A stretch of DNA of 64,000 nucleotides from NCBI RefSeq assembly GCF_002848265.1, contig NZ_CP025422.1:310001-374000 (forward strand), in the 5' to 3' direction. This DNA is from Zhihengliuella sp. ISTPL4 (GTDB lineage: Bacteria; Actinomycetota; Actinomycetes; Actinomycetales; Microbacteriaceae). Within the stretch, counting starts at the first letter, position 1; the number at the start of each line of letters is the position of its first letter. The notes under the pieces are model-generated. The model worked only from the letters and a program-made list of their open reading frames with translations, was not told the origin of the DNA and searched no databases. The position numbers and the translations under genes are program-made. Shown here in pieces: positions 13,484 to 25,350 of this stretch.

Positions 13484-13663
13484 GTGAGCGATGAGACGAC
13501 GACCAGTGCGCCGACGGACGGCTTGTGGAGTCGTCTGCGCCTGATCGAAGGGCAGCCCCTCGCCGCGCGCGCGGACGCGTACTCGGCCCTGCACGACGAA
13601 CTCTCGCGCCGGCTCGAGAGCGGATCCCGGCACGAGCTGCGGGAGACCCCGGGACCGCGATGA
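13484..13663 (+). CDS. Conserved small protein upstream of tlyA
   Basis: 59 residues, rich in Arg and Glu, predicted mostly helical (GLWSRLRLIEGQPLAARADAYSALHDELSRRLES). TACAGT (13472-13477) ends 6 nt before the GTG start, so it probably begins a leaderless mRNA that continues through tlyA, nadK and recN. Its stop overlaps the tlyA ATG (ATGA). A protein of the same size sits in the same place in M. tuberculosis (Rv1693, from memory), which supports coding. Function unknown. Confidence 0.78.
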   Translation: MSDETTTSAPTDGLWSRLRLIEGQPLAARADAYSALHDELSRRLESGSRHELRETPGPR

Positions 13664-14457
13664 CGCGACTCGACGCCGCCCTCGCCGCCCGAGGACTCGC
13701 CCGTTCGCGCACGCATGCCGCCACCCTCATCGCGGACGGCCTCGTGAGCGTCGACGGTCGCCCGGTCGTCAAAGCGTCGACCGCGGTCGGCGACGCGAAC
13801 ACGATAACGGTCGCCGGCGCCGACCACTACGTCAGCCGCGCGGCGCACAAGCTCGTCGCCGGACTCGACAGCTTTTCCCTTCCCGTGGAGGGGCGTCTCG
13901 CGCTCGACATGGGCGCCTCGACCGGCGGGTTCACGCAGGTGCTCCGGGAACGTGGTGCACGCCGCGTCCTCGCCGTGGACGTCGGCCACGGTCAGCTCGC
14001 CCCCTCTGTCGCGGCCGATCCCGGCGTCACAGCGGTCGAGGGCTTCAACGTGCGGCACATGACGGCAGACGGTCTCGCCGCGGCGACGGGGGAGTCCGCG
14101 TCGCCCGACCTCATCGTAGGCGACCTGTCCTTCATCTCGCTTGAACTCGTGTTCCCCGCGGTGGTCGCGGTGGCTGCACCCGGTGCCGACGTGCTGCTGC
14201 TCGTCAAGCCGCAGTTCGAGGTCGGGAGGACCGCGGTGCGCGGCGGTCTCGTCACCGACCCCGCCACCCGTGCCGATGCCGTCGCCCGGGTGGCGTGGAG
14301 CGCGTGGGACACGGGGATGGGGATGGCGGGAATCGTCTCCTCCCCGATCCTCGGTACCCACGGCAATGCGGAGTATCTCGTCCACCTCGTGCCGGGGGGC
14401 GGCAGCAATCCGACAGAATGGATGGACACCATCAACCGGCTGGCAGGGGGACGATGA
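13660..14457 (+). CDS. tlyA: TlyA family rRNA 2'-O-methyltransferase / hemolysin-like
   Basis: 265 residues. N-terminal S4 RNA-binding domain (about 3-60), then an FtsJ-type SAM methyltransferase domain with the SAM loop LDMGASTGGFT near residue 80. In mycobacteria TlyA 2'-O-methylates 16S C1409 and 23S C1920 and sets capreomycin/viomycin susceptibility; the same role is expected here. Overlaps both neighbours by 4 bp. Confidence 0.93.
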   Translation: MTRLDAALAARGLARSRTHAATLIADGLVSVDGRPVVKASTAVGDANTITVAGADHYVSRAAHKLVAGLDSFSLPVEGRLALDMGASTGGFTQVLRERGARRVLAVDVGHGQLAPSVAADPGVTAVEGFNVRHMTADGLAAATGESASPDLIVGDLSFISLELVFPAVVAVAAPGADVLLLVKPQFEVGRTAVRGGLVTDPATRADAVARVAWSAWDTGMGMAGIVSSPILGTHGNAEYLVHLVPGGGSNPTEWMDTINRLAGGR

Positions 14458-15374
14458 ACGAGCGCAGAATCCTGGTCGTCGCCCACGCGGGTCGCGTCGA
14501 CACCGTCGCGGCCGCCCGTCGAGTGATCGACGCCCTCCGGGGCGCGGGAGTGCGCCCCGTCCTGGCGGCCGACGACCACGCCGAGCTCACCGCGGTCGAT
14601 GCCTTCTTCGCCGACGTCGACGTGCTGAACGCCTCCGCCGATCAAGCATCCCTCGAACTCGCGATCGTCCTCGGCGGCGACGGCACCATCTTGCGCGCGG
14701 CGGAGCTCGTCCGTGACAGCGGCGCTCCGGTGCTCGGCATCAACATGGGCCACGTCGGCTTCCTCGCGGAGATCGACCGGGACGACATGGACGACGCGAT
14801 GCGCCGCGTCATCGCCCGCGATTACGAGGTCGAGGAGCGCCTGGCTCTGTCGGTGCGGGTGAAGGACGCCTCGGGCGAGGTCGTCTTCGAGACCTGGGCG
14901 CTGAACGAGGCGACGGTCGAGAAGGCGAGCCGGGAGCGCATGATCGAGGTCGTGCTCGAGATCGATGGGCGTCCGCTGTCGAGCTTCGGCTGCGACGGCA
15001 TGGTCATCTCCACGCCGACGGGCTCGACCGCCTACAACTTCTCCGCCGGCGGCCCGGTGATCTGGCCGACGGTCGAGGCCATCGCGGTGGTCCCGCTGTC
15101 GGCGCACGCTCTCTTCGCCAAGCCGCTCGTGGTGAGCCCCGAGGCGGCCGTGGCGATCGAGATGCTGGAGCGGACCGACGGCTCCGGCATCCTCTGGTGC
15201 GACGGCCGTCGTTCCCACGACCTCCCGCCGGGTGCCCGCGTCGTCGTCCGTCGTTCGTCGCGCCCCGTCCGCCTTGCTCGCCTGCACCCCACGGCTTTCA
15301 CGAATCGCCTCGTCCGCAAGTTCCAGCTGCCCGTCGAGGGATGGCGCGGACAGGAGCGGAGGAGCGACGCATGA
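14454..15374 (+). CDS. nadK: NAD kinase
   Basis: 306 residues. Phosphorylates NAD+ to NADP+ in the cytosol. The GGDGT motif is at residues 74-78, the conserved NE (ALNEATVEK) near 148, and the glycine-rich SFGCDGMVISTPTGSTAY segment near 178-196 forms the substrate site. ATGA overlap with tlyA upstream and with recN downstream. Confidence 0.95.
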   Translation: MNERRILVVAHAGRVDTVAAARRVIDALRGAGVRPVLAADDHAELTAVDAFFADVDVLNASADQASLELAIVLGGDGTILRAAELVRDSGAPVLGINMGHVGFLAEIDRDDMDDAMRRVIARDYEVEERLALSVRVKDASGEVVFETWALNEATVEKASRERMIEVVLEIDGRPLSSFGCDGMVISTPTGSTAYNFSAGGPVIWPTVEAIAVVPLSAHALFAKPLVVSPEAAVAIEMLERTDGSGILWCDGRRSHDLPPGARVVVRRSSRPVRLARLHPTAFTNRLVRKFQLPVEGWRGQERRSDA

Positions 15375-17053
15375 TCGAGGAGATGCGCATGCAGGGGCTC
15401 GGCGTGATCGCCGACGCCGTCCTGCCGCTCGGTCCCGGCTTCACGGCCATCACCGGCGAGACCGGCGCGGGCAAGACCATGGTCGTCACTGGTCTCGGGC
15501 TGCTCCTCGGGCAGCGGGCCGACTCGGGGGCCGTGCGCAAGGGGGCGGCTCAGGCCTCGGTGGCCGGTGTGTGGATCGTGCCGGAGACCGGCGAGGTCGC
15601 CGACATCGTGGCTGAGGCCGGGGGAGAGCTGGAGCCGGCCGGCGACGGAACGGCGGAGCTGTACGTCTCGCGCACCCTCAGCGCCGAAGGCCGCAGCCGC
15701 GCGAGCGTCGGCGGACGCGCCGCACCCGCGGGCGTGCTCTCATCCCTCGCCGACGAGCTCATCGTCGTGCACGGGCAGTCCGAGCAGCTCCGGCTGCGGT
15801 CTGCCGCCGCGCAGCGCGACGCCCTCGACCGCTTCGGCGGCGAGCCGATCGCCCGGGCGCTGGAGGAGTACCAGGCCGCATTCGAGCACTGGCGCATGCT
15901 CGACGCGGAGATCCTCGACATCACCGCCAACCGCGACCGGCGTGCCGAGGAAGCCGCCCGGTTGCGCGAGGACCTCGCCCTGATCGAAGCCACCGCCCCG
16001 GAAGAGGGCGAGGACGAGGAACTGACGGCCCGCGCCGAGCGCCTGGCGAACGCCGAAGAACTCCGCGTCGCGGCCTCCCTGGCCCACGGCGCCCTCTCGA
16101 ACGAGGAGGGGGAGCCCGATGCCTCGGCGCTGGTCGCGGAAGCGCGCCGAGCGATCGAGCGCGTGTCCGACCCGAAGCTCGCGGAGGTCGCGGAGACCCT
16201 GGCCGACATCGGCTATCGCATCGCCGACGCCGCCGGCACGCTCTCCGGTTTCCTCGCCGACCTCGATGAGTCCGGTCCGCACGAGCTGGCCGCCGTCGAG
16301 GAGCGCCGTGCCGCGCTCGGCGTCCTCGTCCGTCAGCACGGCTCGCTGGCGGAGGCACTGGCGCTGTGGCAGACCGGATCCGCGCGGCTGGCCGAACTCG
16401 ACGACGACGGAGAGCGCTTGGAACGTCTCACGGCCGAGCGCGACGCGGCCAGGATGAAACTCGACACCCGGGCCGACGCTCTCACCGCGGCGCGGAGCGA
16501 GGCGGCCGTCCGGCTCGGCGAGGCCGTGACCACCGAGCTGCACGCGCTGGCGATGCCGGACGCGCGTCTGGAGGTCTCCGTGGCGCCGGGCACCGAGAGC
16601 AGCCACGGGCGCGACGACGTCGCCATCCTGCTCGCGCCGCATCCCGGTGCCGAGCCCCGCTCCGTCACCAAGGGTGCGTCCGGCGGCGAGCTGTCCCGGG
16701 TGATGCTCGCGATCGAGGTCGTCATCGCGGCGACCGACCCGGTTCCCACCTTCGTGTTCGACGAGGTCGATGCGGGTATCGGCGGTGCGGCGGCGATCGA
16801 GGTCGGTCGGCGACTCGCCCGACTCGCCGAGAAGTCGCAGGTGATCGCCGTCACCCATCTCGCCCAGGTCGCCGCTTTCGCGAACAACCACCTGACCGTC
16901 GTGAAATCGAACGACGGCGCCGTCACCGCCTCCAGCGTGCGGCGGCTCGACGGGGAGGAGCGCGAGGCCGAGATGGCCCGCCTGCTCTCCGGACTCGCGG
17001 ATTCCGATGCCGCACTCACCCACGCCCGTGAGCTTCTCAGCCTCGGCGTCTGA
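15371..17053 (+). CDS. recN: DNA repair protein RecN
   Basis: 560 residues, SMC-like ATPase for double-strand break repair. Walker A GETGAGKT at residues 29-36, long coiled coils in the middle (about 160-400), the ABC signature GGELSRVMLAIE near 438, and Walker B TFVFDEVDAGIGG near 460, then ITHLAQVAAFA. Start ATG overlaps the nadK stop. No SOS box is visible directly upstream, as expected for an internal operon gene. Confidence 0.95.
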   Translation: MIEEMRMQGLGVIADAVLPLGPGFTAITGETGAGKTMVVTGLGLLLGQRADSGAVRKGAAQASVAGVWIVPETGEVADIVAEAGGELEPAGDGTAELYVSRTLSAEGRSRASVGGRAAPAGVLSSLADELIVVHGQSEQLRLRSAAAQRDALDRFGGEPIARALEEYQAAFEHWRMLDAEILDITANRDRRAEEAARLREDLALIEATAPEEGEDEELTARAERLANAEELRVAASLAHGALSNEEGEPDASALVAEARRAIERVSDPKLAEVAETLADIGYRIADAAGTLSGFLADLDESGPHELAAVEERRAALGVLVRQHGSLAEALALWQTGSARLAELDDDGERLERLTAERDAARMKLDTRADALTAARSEAAVRLGEAVTTELHALAMPDARLEVSVAPGTESSHGRDDVAILLAPHPGAEPRSVTKGASGGELSRVMLAIEVVIAATDPVPTFVFDEVDAGIGGAAAIEVGRRLARLAEKSQVIAVTHLAQVAAFANNHLTVVKSNDGAVTASSVRRLDGEEREAEMARLLSGLADSDAALTHARELLSLGV

Positions 17054-17079
17054 ACCAACTGTTAGGATAGAAGCCCGTG

Positions 17080-18766
<1,687 letters not shown>

Positions 18767-18774
<8 letters not shown>

Positions 18775-19363
18775 GTCGGAGGCGCCGGCGGCGCACGAGT
18801 CCCTGCATGACGAGCCCTTCGAGCCGGAGGTCGTGGGCAGCGACCTCGTCTACGAGGGGCGCGTCTGGGACGTGCGCTCCGATCGGGTCCGTTACGGCGA
18901 GGGCGAGATCGTGCGCCAGTATGTCGCCCACCCCGGGGCTGTCGCGATCCTCGCGCTGGACGACGAAGGACGGGTGCTGCTCATCCAGCAGTACCGTCAC
19001 CCGATCCGTCACCGCGACTGGGAGCTGCCGGCCGGTCTCCTCGACATCGAGGGGGAGGAGCCGCTCGCGGCCGCGCGTCGCGAGCTCGCGGAGGAGGCCG
19101 ACCTGGTCGCCGCCCACTGGGAGCCGCTGGTGTCGTCGTGGACGACGCCCGGCGGCAACGACGAGCTCATCCGGGTGTTCCTCGCGTCCGGGCTCTCGGC
19201 CGCCGAGACCGCGCACGACCGCGAGGACGAGGAGGCCGACATCCGCGTCGCGTGGGTACCGCTGGAGGACGCCGTCGCAGGGGTGATGGCCGGGCGCCTG
19301 CGCAACGGCATCCTCTCCATCGGCGTGCTGGCTGCGGCGCAGAGGCTGCGCGACCGGAGCTGA
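18767..19363 (+). CDS. NUDIX hydrolase, ADP-ribose pyrophosphatase type
   Basis: 198 residues, overlapping pyrG by 8 bp. The NUDIX box ([20 protein letters not shown], then EADL) has one extra residue between the first Gly and Glu and Asp in place of the last Gly, a form common in actinobacterial ADP-ribose pyrophosphatases. The upstream part [30 protein letters not shown] is typical of that clade. Expected to hydrolyse ADP-ribose or similar nucleoside diphosphates. Confidence 0.88.
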
Positions 19364-19365
19364 GG

Positions 19366-20268
19366 ATGCTGCTCGATCGCGCCCTCGACGCGTATCTGCG
19401 TCATGTGACGATCGAGCGCGGCCTCAGCGCGCACACGGTCGGCGCCTACCGCCGTGACCTCGACGGCTACCGGCACTGGCTCACGGCGGAGGGGATCGAC
19501 GACACCGCGGATATCACGTCCGCTGTCGTCGACCGTTTCATCGCCGACCGCGCCTCGGCGGAGCCGCCCCCCGCGGCGACGAGCCTCGCGCGCCTGCAGT
19601 CCTCGGTACGCGGCTGGCACCGGTTCCTCGCCCGGGAGGGCATCGAGACGGACGACCCGTCCGGACGGCTCCGTCCGCCGAAGACCCCGCGCCGGCTGCC
19701 GAAAGCCCTCACGATCGACCAGGTGGAGCGGCTGCTCGCCGCGCCGTCGGCGGAGGAGCCGCTCGGCATCCGGGACCGAGCGCTGCTGGAGCTCCTCTAC
19801 GCGACGGGTGCCCGGGTGTCGGAGGCGGTCGGGCTCGACGTCGACGACATGGCGCACGGCGAGGTGCTGCGCCTCCGGGGCAAGGGCTCGAAGGAACGCA
19901 TCGTCCCGGTGGGGTCGTACGCCCGCGCGGCCGTCGACGCCTACCTCACCCGGGTCCGCCCGGAACTCGCGGCGAAGGGCCGCGCATCGGCCCGGCTCTT
20001 CCTCGGCGCGCGCGGTGCCCCGCTCTCGCGTCAGAGCGCCTGGCTGGTGATCCGTTCGGCGGCGGAACGCGCGCAGCTCACGACCGAGGTCTCGCCGCAC
20101 ACGCTGCGGCATTCGTTCGCGACCCACCTGCTGCAGGGAGGCGCCGATGTGCGCGTGGTGCAGGAGCTGCTGGGGCACTCCTCGGTCGCGACGACGCAGA
20201 TCTACACGCACGTCTCGGTGGATGCGCTTCGTGACATCTACGCGACCTCGCATCCCCGTGCGCGCTGA
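19366..20268 (+). CDS. xerD: Tyrosine recombinase XerD
   Basis: 300 residues, the normal XerD size. SAM-like N-terminal core-binding domain (1-105) and catalytic domain with R150, K173 or K176, H245, R248, H271 and the nucleophile Y280 all present. Resolves chromosome dimers at dif with XerC. Starts 2 bp after the NUDIX stop. Position in the block favours XerD over XerC or a phage integrase. Confidence 0.93.
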   Translation: MLLDRALDAYLRHVTIERGLSAHTVGAYRRDLDGYRHWLTAEGIDDTADITSAVVDRFIADRASAEPPPAATSLARLQSSVRGWHRFLAREGIETDDPSGRLRPPKTPRRLPKALTIDQVERLLAAPSAEEPLGIRDRALLELLYATGARVSEAVGLDVDDMAHGEVLRLRGKGSKERIVPVGSYARAAVDAYLTRVRPELAAKGRASARLFLGARGAPLSRQSAWLVIRSAAERAQLTTEVSPHTLRHSFATHLLQGGADVRVVQELLGHSSVATTQIYTHVSVDALRDIYATSHPRAR

Positions 20269-20372
20269 TCGCGCACTCCGCGGCCGGTACCGGGACCACC
20301 CGCCGCGCGCCGGGACTGCCGGGGAACGCATGGCGGCTACAATCGAGCAAGCACGACGAAGCGGGAGAACGG

Positions 20373-21263
20373 GTGGCTGAGAAAGTGGCGAAGTCCAGGG
20401 CGAAGGCGCAGAAGGCCGACGACACCCCCATGGGACCCACCGGCCGTCCGTACCAGGGCTTCCCGATCCCCGCGCCTCTGAAGTCGCACGGCCCGGCCCG
20501 CATCATCGCGCTCTGCAACCAGAAGGGCGGCGTCGGCAAGACGACCACCTCCATCAACCTCGCTGCCGCGCTCGCGGAGTACGGCCGCAAGGTGCTCGCC
20601 GTGGACTTCGACCCGCAGGGCGCGCTGTCCGCGGGTCTCGGCATCCAGACGCACGACGTACCGACGGTCTACGACCTCCTGCTCGACACGAAGCGCGACG
20701 CGCATGACGCGATCGTGCACTCGAACGTGCCGGGTCTCGACGTCCTTCCCGCGAACATCGACCTCTCCGCCGCGGAGGTGCACCTCGTCAACGAGGTCGC
20801 CCGCGAGACGATCCTCGCCCGCGTGCTGCGCCAGGTGGCGGGGGAGTACGACGTCATCCTCATCGACTGCCAGCCGTCGCTCGGTCTGCTGACCGTGAAC
20901 GCGCTGACGGCGGCGCACGGCGTCATCATCCCGCTCGAGTGCGAGTTCTTCGCGCTCCGCGGCGTCGCGCTCCTCATCGAGACCATCGACAAGGTCCGCG
21001 ACCGGCTGAACCCCTCCATCGAGATGGACGGCCTGCTGGCGACGATGTACGACCCGCGCACGCTGCACTCGCGCGAGGTGCTCGAGCGCGTCGTGGAGGC
21101 GTTCGGCGACGACGTGCTGGAGACCGTGATCGGCCGCACCGTGAAGTTCCCGGACGCGTCGGTCTCGGGGGTCCCGATCACCGAGTTCGCTCCGGAGCAC
21201 GCGGCCGCACAGGCATACCTGCGGCTGGCCAGGGAGCTGGTCGCCCGTGGCGCCGTCGCCTGA
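20373..21263 (+). CDS. ParA/Soj family ATPase of the scp operon
   Basis: 296 residues. Deviant Walker A KGGVGKTT at 51-58 after a basic N-terminal extension, then DFDPQGALSAGLG and DCQPSLGLLTVNALTAA. Its place directly before scpA-scpB matches the Soj-like Rv1708 rather than the oriC-linked ParA, so a role in chromosome organisation with condensin is likely. A TACAAT -10 (20338-20343) about 30 bp upstream suggests its own promoter; GTG start with GGGAG a few bases before it. Confidence 0.9.
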   Translation: MAEKVAKSRAKAQKADDTPMGPTGRPYQGFPIPAPLKSHGPARIIALCNQKGGVGKTTTSINLAAALAEYGRKVLAVDFDPQGALSAGLGIQTHDVPTVYDLLLDTKRDAHDAIVHSNVPGLDVLPANIDLSAAEVHLVNEVARETILARVLRQVAGEYDVILIDCQPSLGLLTVNALTAAHGVIIPLECEFFALRGVALLIETIDKVRDRLNPSIEMDGLLATMYDPRTLHSREVLERVVEAFGDDVLETVIGRTVKFPDASVSGVPITEFAPEHAAAQAYLRLARELVARGAVA

Positions 21264-22119
21264 CGAGCTCGGAACCGCTGAGGTCCCGGTCCTCGCCGAC
21301 GCCGCCGATGCTGCGGAGCCTTCCCCCGCCGAGGACGCTGCCGGGTTCCGGGTCTCGCTGTCGAACTTCGACGGCCCCTTCGACCTCCTGCTGAACCTCA
21401 TCTCGAAGCACGAGATGGACATCACCGAGGTGTCGTTGAGCGCCGTCACCAACGAGTTCATCGCCTACCTCGCCGACCTCGAGGACGAGGAGGAGCTGGA
21501 CCAGGCGTCGGAGTTCCTCGTCGTCGCGGCGACTCTGCTCGACATGAAGGTGGCGGGTCTGCTGCCGCAGGGCGAGCTCGTCGACGCCGAGGCCGTCGCC
21601 CTCCTCGAAGCGCGCGATCTGCTCTTCGCCCGTCTCTTGCAGTACCGGGCGTTCAAGGAGGTCTCCGCGTGGTTCGCGCGGTGCCTGCAGCGGGAGGACC
21701 GTCGGCATGTGCGCGCGGTGCCGCTGGAGGAGAAGCACCGGAAGCAGACACCCGAGCTCGTCTGGTCGCTCACGACCGACGACTTCGCGGCGCTGGCGCT
21801 CCTGGCCTTCGCGCCGAAGGAGATCCCGCACGTCGGGCTCGACCACCTCCACGCGCCCCTGGTCAGCATCCGCGAACAGGCCGCGATCGTCGTCACCCTG
21901 CTGCGCGGCACCGAATCGCTGAGCTTCCGTGAGCTCGTCGCCGGCGTCACCGAGCCCGGCATCGTCGTGGCCCGTTTCATCTCGGTGCTGGAGCTGTACC
22001 GGCACGCCGCGCTCTCCTTCGAACAACTGGAACCGCTCGGGGAGCTCACGCTCCGCTGGGCCGCCGACTCCTGGTCGGACGAGACACTCGCGACCCTGGG
22101 GGCCGACTATGACCGATGA
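21247..22119 (+). CDS. scpA: Segregation and condensation protein A
   Basis: 290 residues; kleisin subunit of the SMC-ScpAB condensin. The hallmark FRVSLSNFDGPFDLLLNLISKHEMDITEVSL begins near residue 34, and the C-terminal winged helix (SFRELVAGVTEPGIVVARFISVLELYR) near 225. The GTG start overlaps parA by 17 bp, a tight coupling. Overlaps scpB by 11 bp. Confidence 0.95.
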   Translation: MAPSPDELGTAEVPVLADAADAAEPSPAEDAAGFRVSLSNFDGPFDLLLNLISKHEMDITEVSLSAVTNEFIAYLADLEDEEELDQASEFLVVAATLLDMKVAGLLPQGELVDAEAVALLEARDLLFARLLQYRAFKEVSAWFARCLQREDRRHVRAVPLEEKHRKQTPELVWSLTTDDFAALALLAFAPKEIPHVGLDHLHAPLVSIREQAAIVVTLLRGTESLSFRELVAGVTEPGIVVARFISVLELYRHAALSFEQLEPLGELTLRWAADSWSDETLATLGADYDR

Positions 22120-22732
22120 CGTGACCGAGACGGAAACCGGGCTCCGCGAGGGGCCCGACGCCGTGACAGGGGCCGAGCTGCCGCTCAGCGAGCGCGTGGA
22201 GGCGATCCTCTTCATCGTCGACGAGCCGATCGGCCTGGTGGCCCTCGCCGCGGCGGTCGGCGCCCCGGTGCCCGCCGTCCGGCAGACGGTCGAGGCGCTG
22301 GTCGAGGACTACGACGGCCGGGGCGCGGGTCCGCGGCGCGGCTTCGAGCTGCGGGAGGTCGGCGGCGGATGGCGGCTCTACGTGCGCGAGGACCTCGATC
22401 CGGTCGTGGCGGAGTTCGTCGGGGGCCAGGCTCCGGCCCGGCTCTCGCAAGCGGCGCTGGAGACGCTCGCGGTGATCGCGTACAAGCAGCCCGTCACCCG
22501 GAGCCAGGTGGCCTCGATCCGCGCGGTCAACGTCGACTCCGTGGTCCGCACCCTGCTCGCGCGCGGCCTGATCACCGAGCTGTTCGCCGACTCCGAGACC
22601 GGGGCGATCAACTACGGCACGACCGATGCGCTCCTCCAGCATCTCGGCATCAACTCTCTGGATGAGCTTCCGCCGATCTCGCCGCTCCTCGATGACGGCG
22701 CCGACGGCTTCGACGAAGGGACGGTCCGATGA
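22109..22732 (+). CDS. scpB: Segregation and condensation protein B
   Basis: 207 residues; winged-helix partner of ScpA. Recognised by LSERVEAILFIVDEPIGLVALA near 27 and LSQAALETLAVIAYKQPVTRSQVASIRAVNVDSVVRTLLARGLI near 110-155. Start ATG 22109 lies inside the scpA end, the stop overlaps the next ATG. Confidence 0.95.
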   Translation: MTDDVTETETGLREGPDAVTGAELPLSERVEAILFIVDEPIGLVALAAAVGAPVPAVRQTVEALVEDYDGRGAGPRRGFELREVGGGWRLYVREDLDPVVAEFVGGQAPARLSQAALETLAVIAYKQPVTRSQVASIRAVNVDSVVRTLLARGLITELFADSETGAINYGTTDALLQHLGINSLDELPPISPLLDDGADGFDEGTVR

Positions 22733-23526
22733 CCACTGACGCCCACGATTCCGCCGCTCCCGAAGGCGTGCGACTGCAGAAGGTGCTGGCGGCCGCCGGT
22801 GTCGCATCCCGTCGGGTCGTCGAGCAGTACATCGTCGAGGGACGCATCCGCGTGAACGGCCAGGTGGTGACTGAGCTCGGTCGTCGCATCGACCCGGAGC
22901 GCGACCTCGTCGACGTCGACGGCACCGCGGTGCAGCTCGACGTGTCCAAGCGCTACGTGATGCTGAACAAGCCCACGGGCGTGGTCAGCAGCATGCGCGA
23001 CGAAAGCGGGCGCCCCGATCTCCGACGCTTCACGAAGGACTACGAGGAGCGGCTCTACAACGTCGGGCGCCTGGACGCCGAGACCAGCGGCCTGCTGCTG
23101 CTCACCAACGACGGCGAGCTCGCGCACGTCCTCGCGCATCCCTCCTTCGGTGTCACCAAGGTCTACATCGCGAAGGTCGAGGGGGCGGTGACGGCGCAGA
23201 CGATCTCGAAGCTCACGAAGGGCATCGAACTGGAGGACGGCCCCATCGCCGCCGACAAGGCTCGCCTGCTGGACACGTCCCGCGGCTCGAGCCTCGTGGA
23301 GCTCACGCTGCACTCCGGTCGCAACCGGATCGTGCGCCGCATGATGGCCGCGGTCGGGCATCCGGTCACGGAACTCGTGCGGCGGCAGTTCGGCCCGCTG
23401 CACCTGGGAACCCTCCCGGCGGGCCGGACGCGAGAACTGAGTAAAATCGAGCTCGGCGCGCTGTTGACCCTCGCGCGCCGGGAATCCGGTGTCGCCGAGG
23501 CGCCAGGCGAGCAGGAGAGCGAATGA
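22729..23526 (+). CDS. RsuA/RluB family pseudouridine synthase
   Basis: 265 residues. S4 domain (VRLQKVLAAAGVASRRVVEQYI) at 9-55, then the catalytic motif with the nucleophilic Asp in GRLDAETSGLLLLTNDGEL near 108. Acts on rRNA; in this family and position (next to scpB) it is most likely the large-subunit RluB type, but RsuA cannot be excluded from sequence alone. Confidence 0.9.
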   Translation: MTTDAHDSAAPEGVRLQKVLAAAGVASRRVVEQYIVEGRIRVNGQVVTELGRRIDPERDLVDVDGTAVQLDVSKRYVMLNKPTGVVSSMRDESGRPDLRRFTKDYEERLYNVGRLDAETSGLLLLTNDGELAHVLAHPSFGVTKVYIAKVEGAVTAQTISKLTKGIELEDGPIAADKARLLDTSRGSSLVELTLHSGRNRIVRRMMAAVGHPVTELVRRQFGPLHLGTLPAGRTRELSKIELGALLTLARRESGVAEAPGEQESE

Positions 23527-24659
23527 CCCAGACGACGAGTGCGCCCGCGGCGCGGAAGGCCGGTGCCGTGGCGCCGCGCCTGTCCGGCACCGTGCGCATC
23601 GTCGGCGCCGGGCTGCTCGGCGCCAGCGTCGGGCACGCCCTCCGTGCGAAGGGCATCGACGTCGTCCTGACCGACGCATCCCCCGCGCAGCTGCGCCTCG
23701 CCGTCGACTACGGCGCCGGACGCCTTCCGCAGGATGACGACGCCCCGGTGCTCGTCGTCGTTGCCGTGCCGCCGGACGTGACCGCCGACGTGATCCAGGC
23801 AGAGCTCGAGCGCTACCCTGACGCCGTCGTGACGGATGTCGCGAGCGTGAAGCTGGAGCCGTTCCGCACGCTCCGTGAACGCGGCGTGAACCTCGCCCGC
23901 TACATCGGATCGCATCCGCTCGCCGGTCGGGAGCGCGGCGGGGCGATCTCCGCGAGGGCCGACCTGTTCATCGGACGGCCGTGGGTCGTGTGCCGTGATG
24001 AGGACACCACCGCGCAGGACCTCGCGCTGGTCGAGGCACTGGCGCTCGACGTCGGCGCGATGCCGCTGGAGATGACCCCGGAGGAGCACGACCGCTCCGT
24101 CGCCCTCACCTCCCACGTGCCGCAGGTCGTCGCGAGTCTCCTCGCCGGTCGTCTGGCCGGGGCCGAGGAGGGCGCGCTCCGCCTGGCCGGGCAGGGCGTG
24201 CGGGACACGACGCGCATCGCCGCGTCCGCTCCGGAGCTGTGGGTGCAGATCCTCGGCGCCAACGCCGGCCCCGTGGTCGAGATCCTCGACGCGCTCGCGA
24301 CCGACCTGAGCGAGGTCGCCGATGCGCTGCGCGCTCCCGGCGCTCCTGGCGCCCGGCGAGTGCTCGCGGAGACCATCCGCCAGGGCAACGACGGCGTCGA
24401 GCGCCTGCCCGGCAAACACGGACAGAACCGACGCTTCGAGACACTGGTCGTCATGGTCGACGACACCGCCGGTCAGCTGGGCCGCCTGTTCGGCGAACTC
24501 GGCGAGCTGGGCGTCAACGTCGAGGACCTGCGGCTGGAGCACTCTCCCGGCGCGCAGTTCGGCCTCGCCGAGATCAGTGTCGACCCCGCGGCGCTGCACG
24601 GCGCGATCACCGGGCTCCAGGAACGCGGCTGGCGCATCGCAGGGAACACCAATGACTGA
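23523..24659 (+). CDS. tyrA: Prephenate dehydrogenase
   Basis: 378 residues; oxidative decarboxylation of prephenate to 4-hydroxyphenylpyruvate in tyrosine synthesis. Rossmann motif [18 protein letters not shown] at 27-44, [11 protein letters not shown] (catalytic His region) near 138, and a C-terminal ACT domain (about 308-375, [19 protein letters not shown]) that probably gives tyrosine feedback. Start overlaps the previous stop (ATGA). Insertion of tyrA between the pseudouridine synthase and cmk differs from mycobacteria. Confidence 0.92.
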   Translation: MTQTTSAPAARKAGAVAPRLSGTVRIVGAGLLGASVGHALRAKGIDVVLTDASPAQLRLAVDYGAGRLPQDDDAPVLVVVAVPPDVTADVIQAELERYPDAVVTDVASVKLEPFRTLRERGVNLARYIGSHPLAGRERGGAISARADLFIGRPWVVCRDEDTTAQDLALVEALALDVGAMPLEMTPEEHDRSVALTSHVPQVVASLLAGRLAGAEEGALRLAGQGVRDTTRIAASAPELWVQILGANAGPVVEILDALATDLSEVADALRAPGAPGARRVLAETIRQGNDGVERLPGKHGQNRRFETLVVMVDDTAGQLGRLFGELGELGVNVEDLRLEHSPGAQFGLAEISVDPAALHGAITGLQERGWRIAGNTND

Positions 24660-25350
24660 CACCCCCACCATCTCCGCCACGAAGTTCATCGCGATCGACG
24701 GGCCCGCCGGGTCCGGGAAGTCGAGCGTGTCCAAGGCGATCGCGCGTCGCGAGGGCTTCGGCTACCTCGACACCGGGTCGGCCTACCGGGCTCTCGCCTG
24801 GCATGTGCTCGATCGCGGTGCAGACACCGACGACGCCGAGGCCGTGCGCGCCGCGGCCGCCGACTTCCCCGTCCGCCTCGGGCTCGACCCGGACGACCGC
24901 ACGGTGCGCGTCGGCGACGTCGACGTGACGGACGCGATCCGCGAACCGCGTGTGTCCGGTGCCGTGAGCGGCGTGGCCCGCGTGCCGGAAGTGCGCACCC
25001 AGGTCAACGAGCTCTTCCGAGCGCTGGTCGCCGAGGCGCCGTACCCGGCCGTGGTGGTCGAAGGCCGCGACATCACGACCGTCGTGGCACCCGATGCGCC
25101 CGTCCGCATCCTGCTGACCGCCGCACCGGAGGTGCGTGCCGCTCGCCGTGCCGGCGAGCTCGCCGGCGAGAACGCCGCCGCCGTCGCGGACGCTCTGCAC
25201 AAGCGCGACGCCTCCGACAGCGCGGTCGTCGACTTCCTCAACGCCGCGGAAGGCGTGGAGGTCGTCGACTCGACCGCACTCGATTTCCCCCAGACCATCG
25301 ACGCCGTCCTCTCGGTGATCGAACGACTCCGAGGAGCACACCGTGACTGA
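24652..25350 (+). CDS. cmk: Cytidylate kinase
   Basis: 232 residues; phosphorylates CMP and dCMP. P-loop GPAGSGKS at 17-24, [13 protein letters not shown] near 37, [16 protein letters not shown] near 140 and the LID region [19 protein letters not shown] near 165. Overlaps tyrA and der by 8 bp each. Confidence 0.95.
   Translation: MTDTPTISATKFIAIDGPAGSGKSSVSKAIARREGFGYLDTGSAYRALAWHVLDRGADTDDAEAVRAAAADFPVRLGLDPDDRTVRVGDVDVTDAIREPRVSGAVSGVARVPEVRTQVNELFRALVAEAPYPAVVVEGRDITTVVAPDAPVRILLTAAPEVRAARRAGELAGENAAAVADALHKRDASDSAVVDFLNAAEGVEVVDSTALDFPQTIDAVLSVIERLRGAHRD

Noticed and set aside
12169..14385. 738-residue open frame on the minus strand
   Set aside because: Covers the HAD phosphatase, small gene and tlyA in antisense; no motif, wrong composition.
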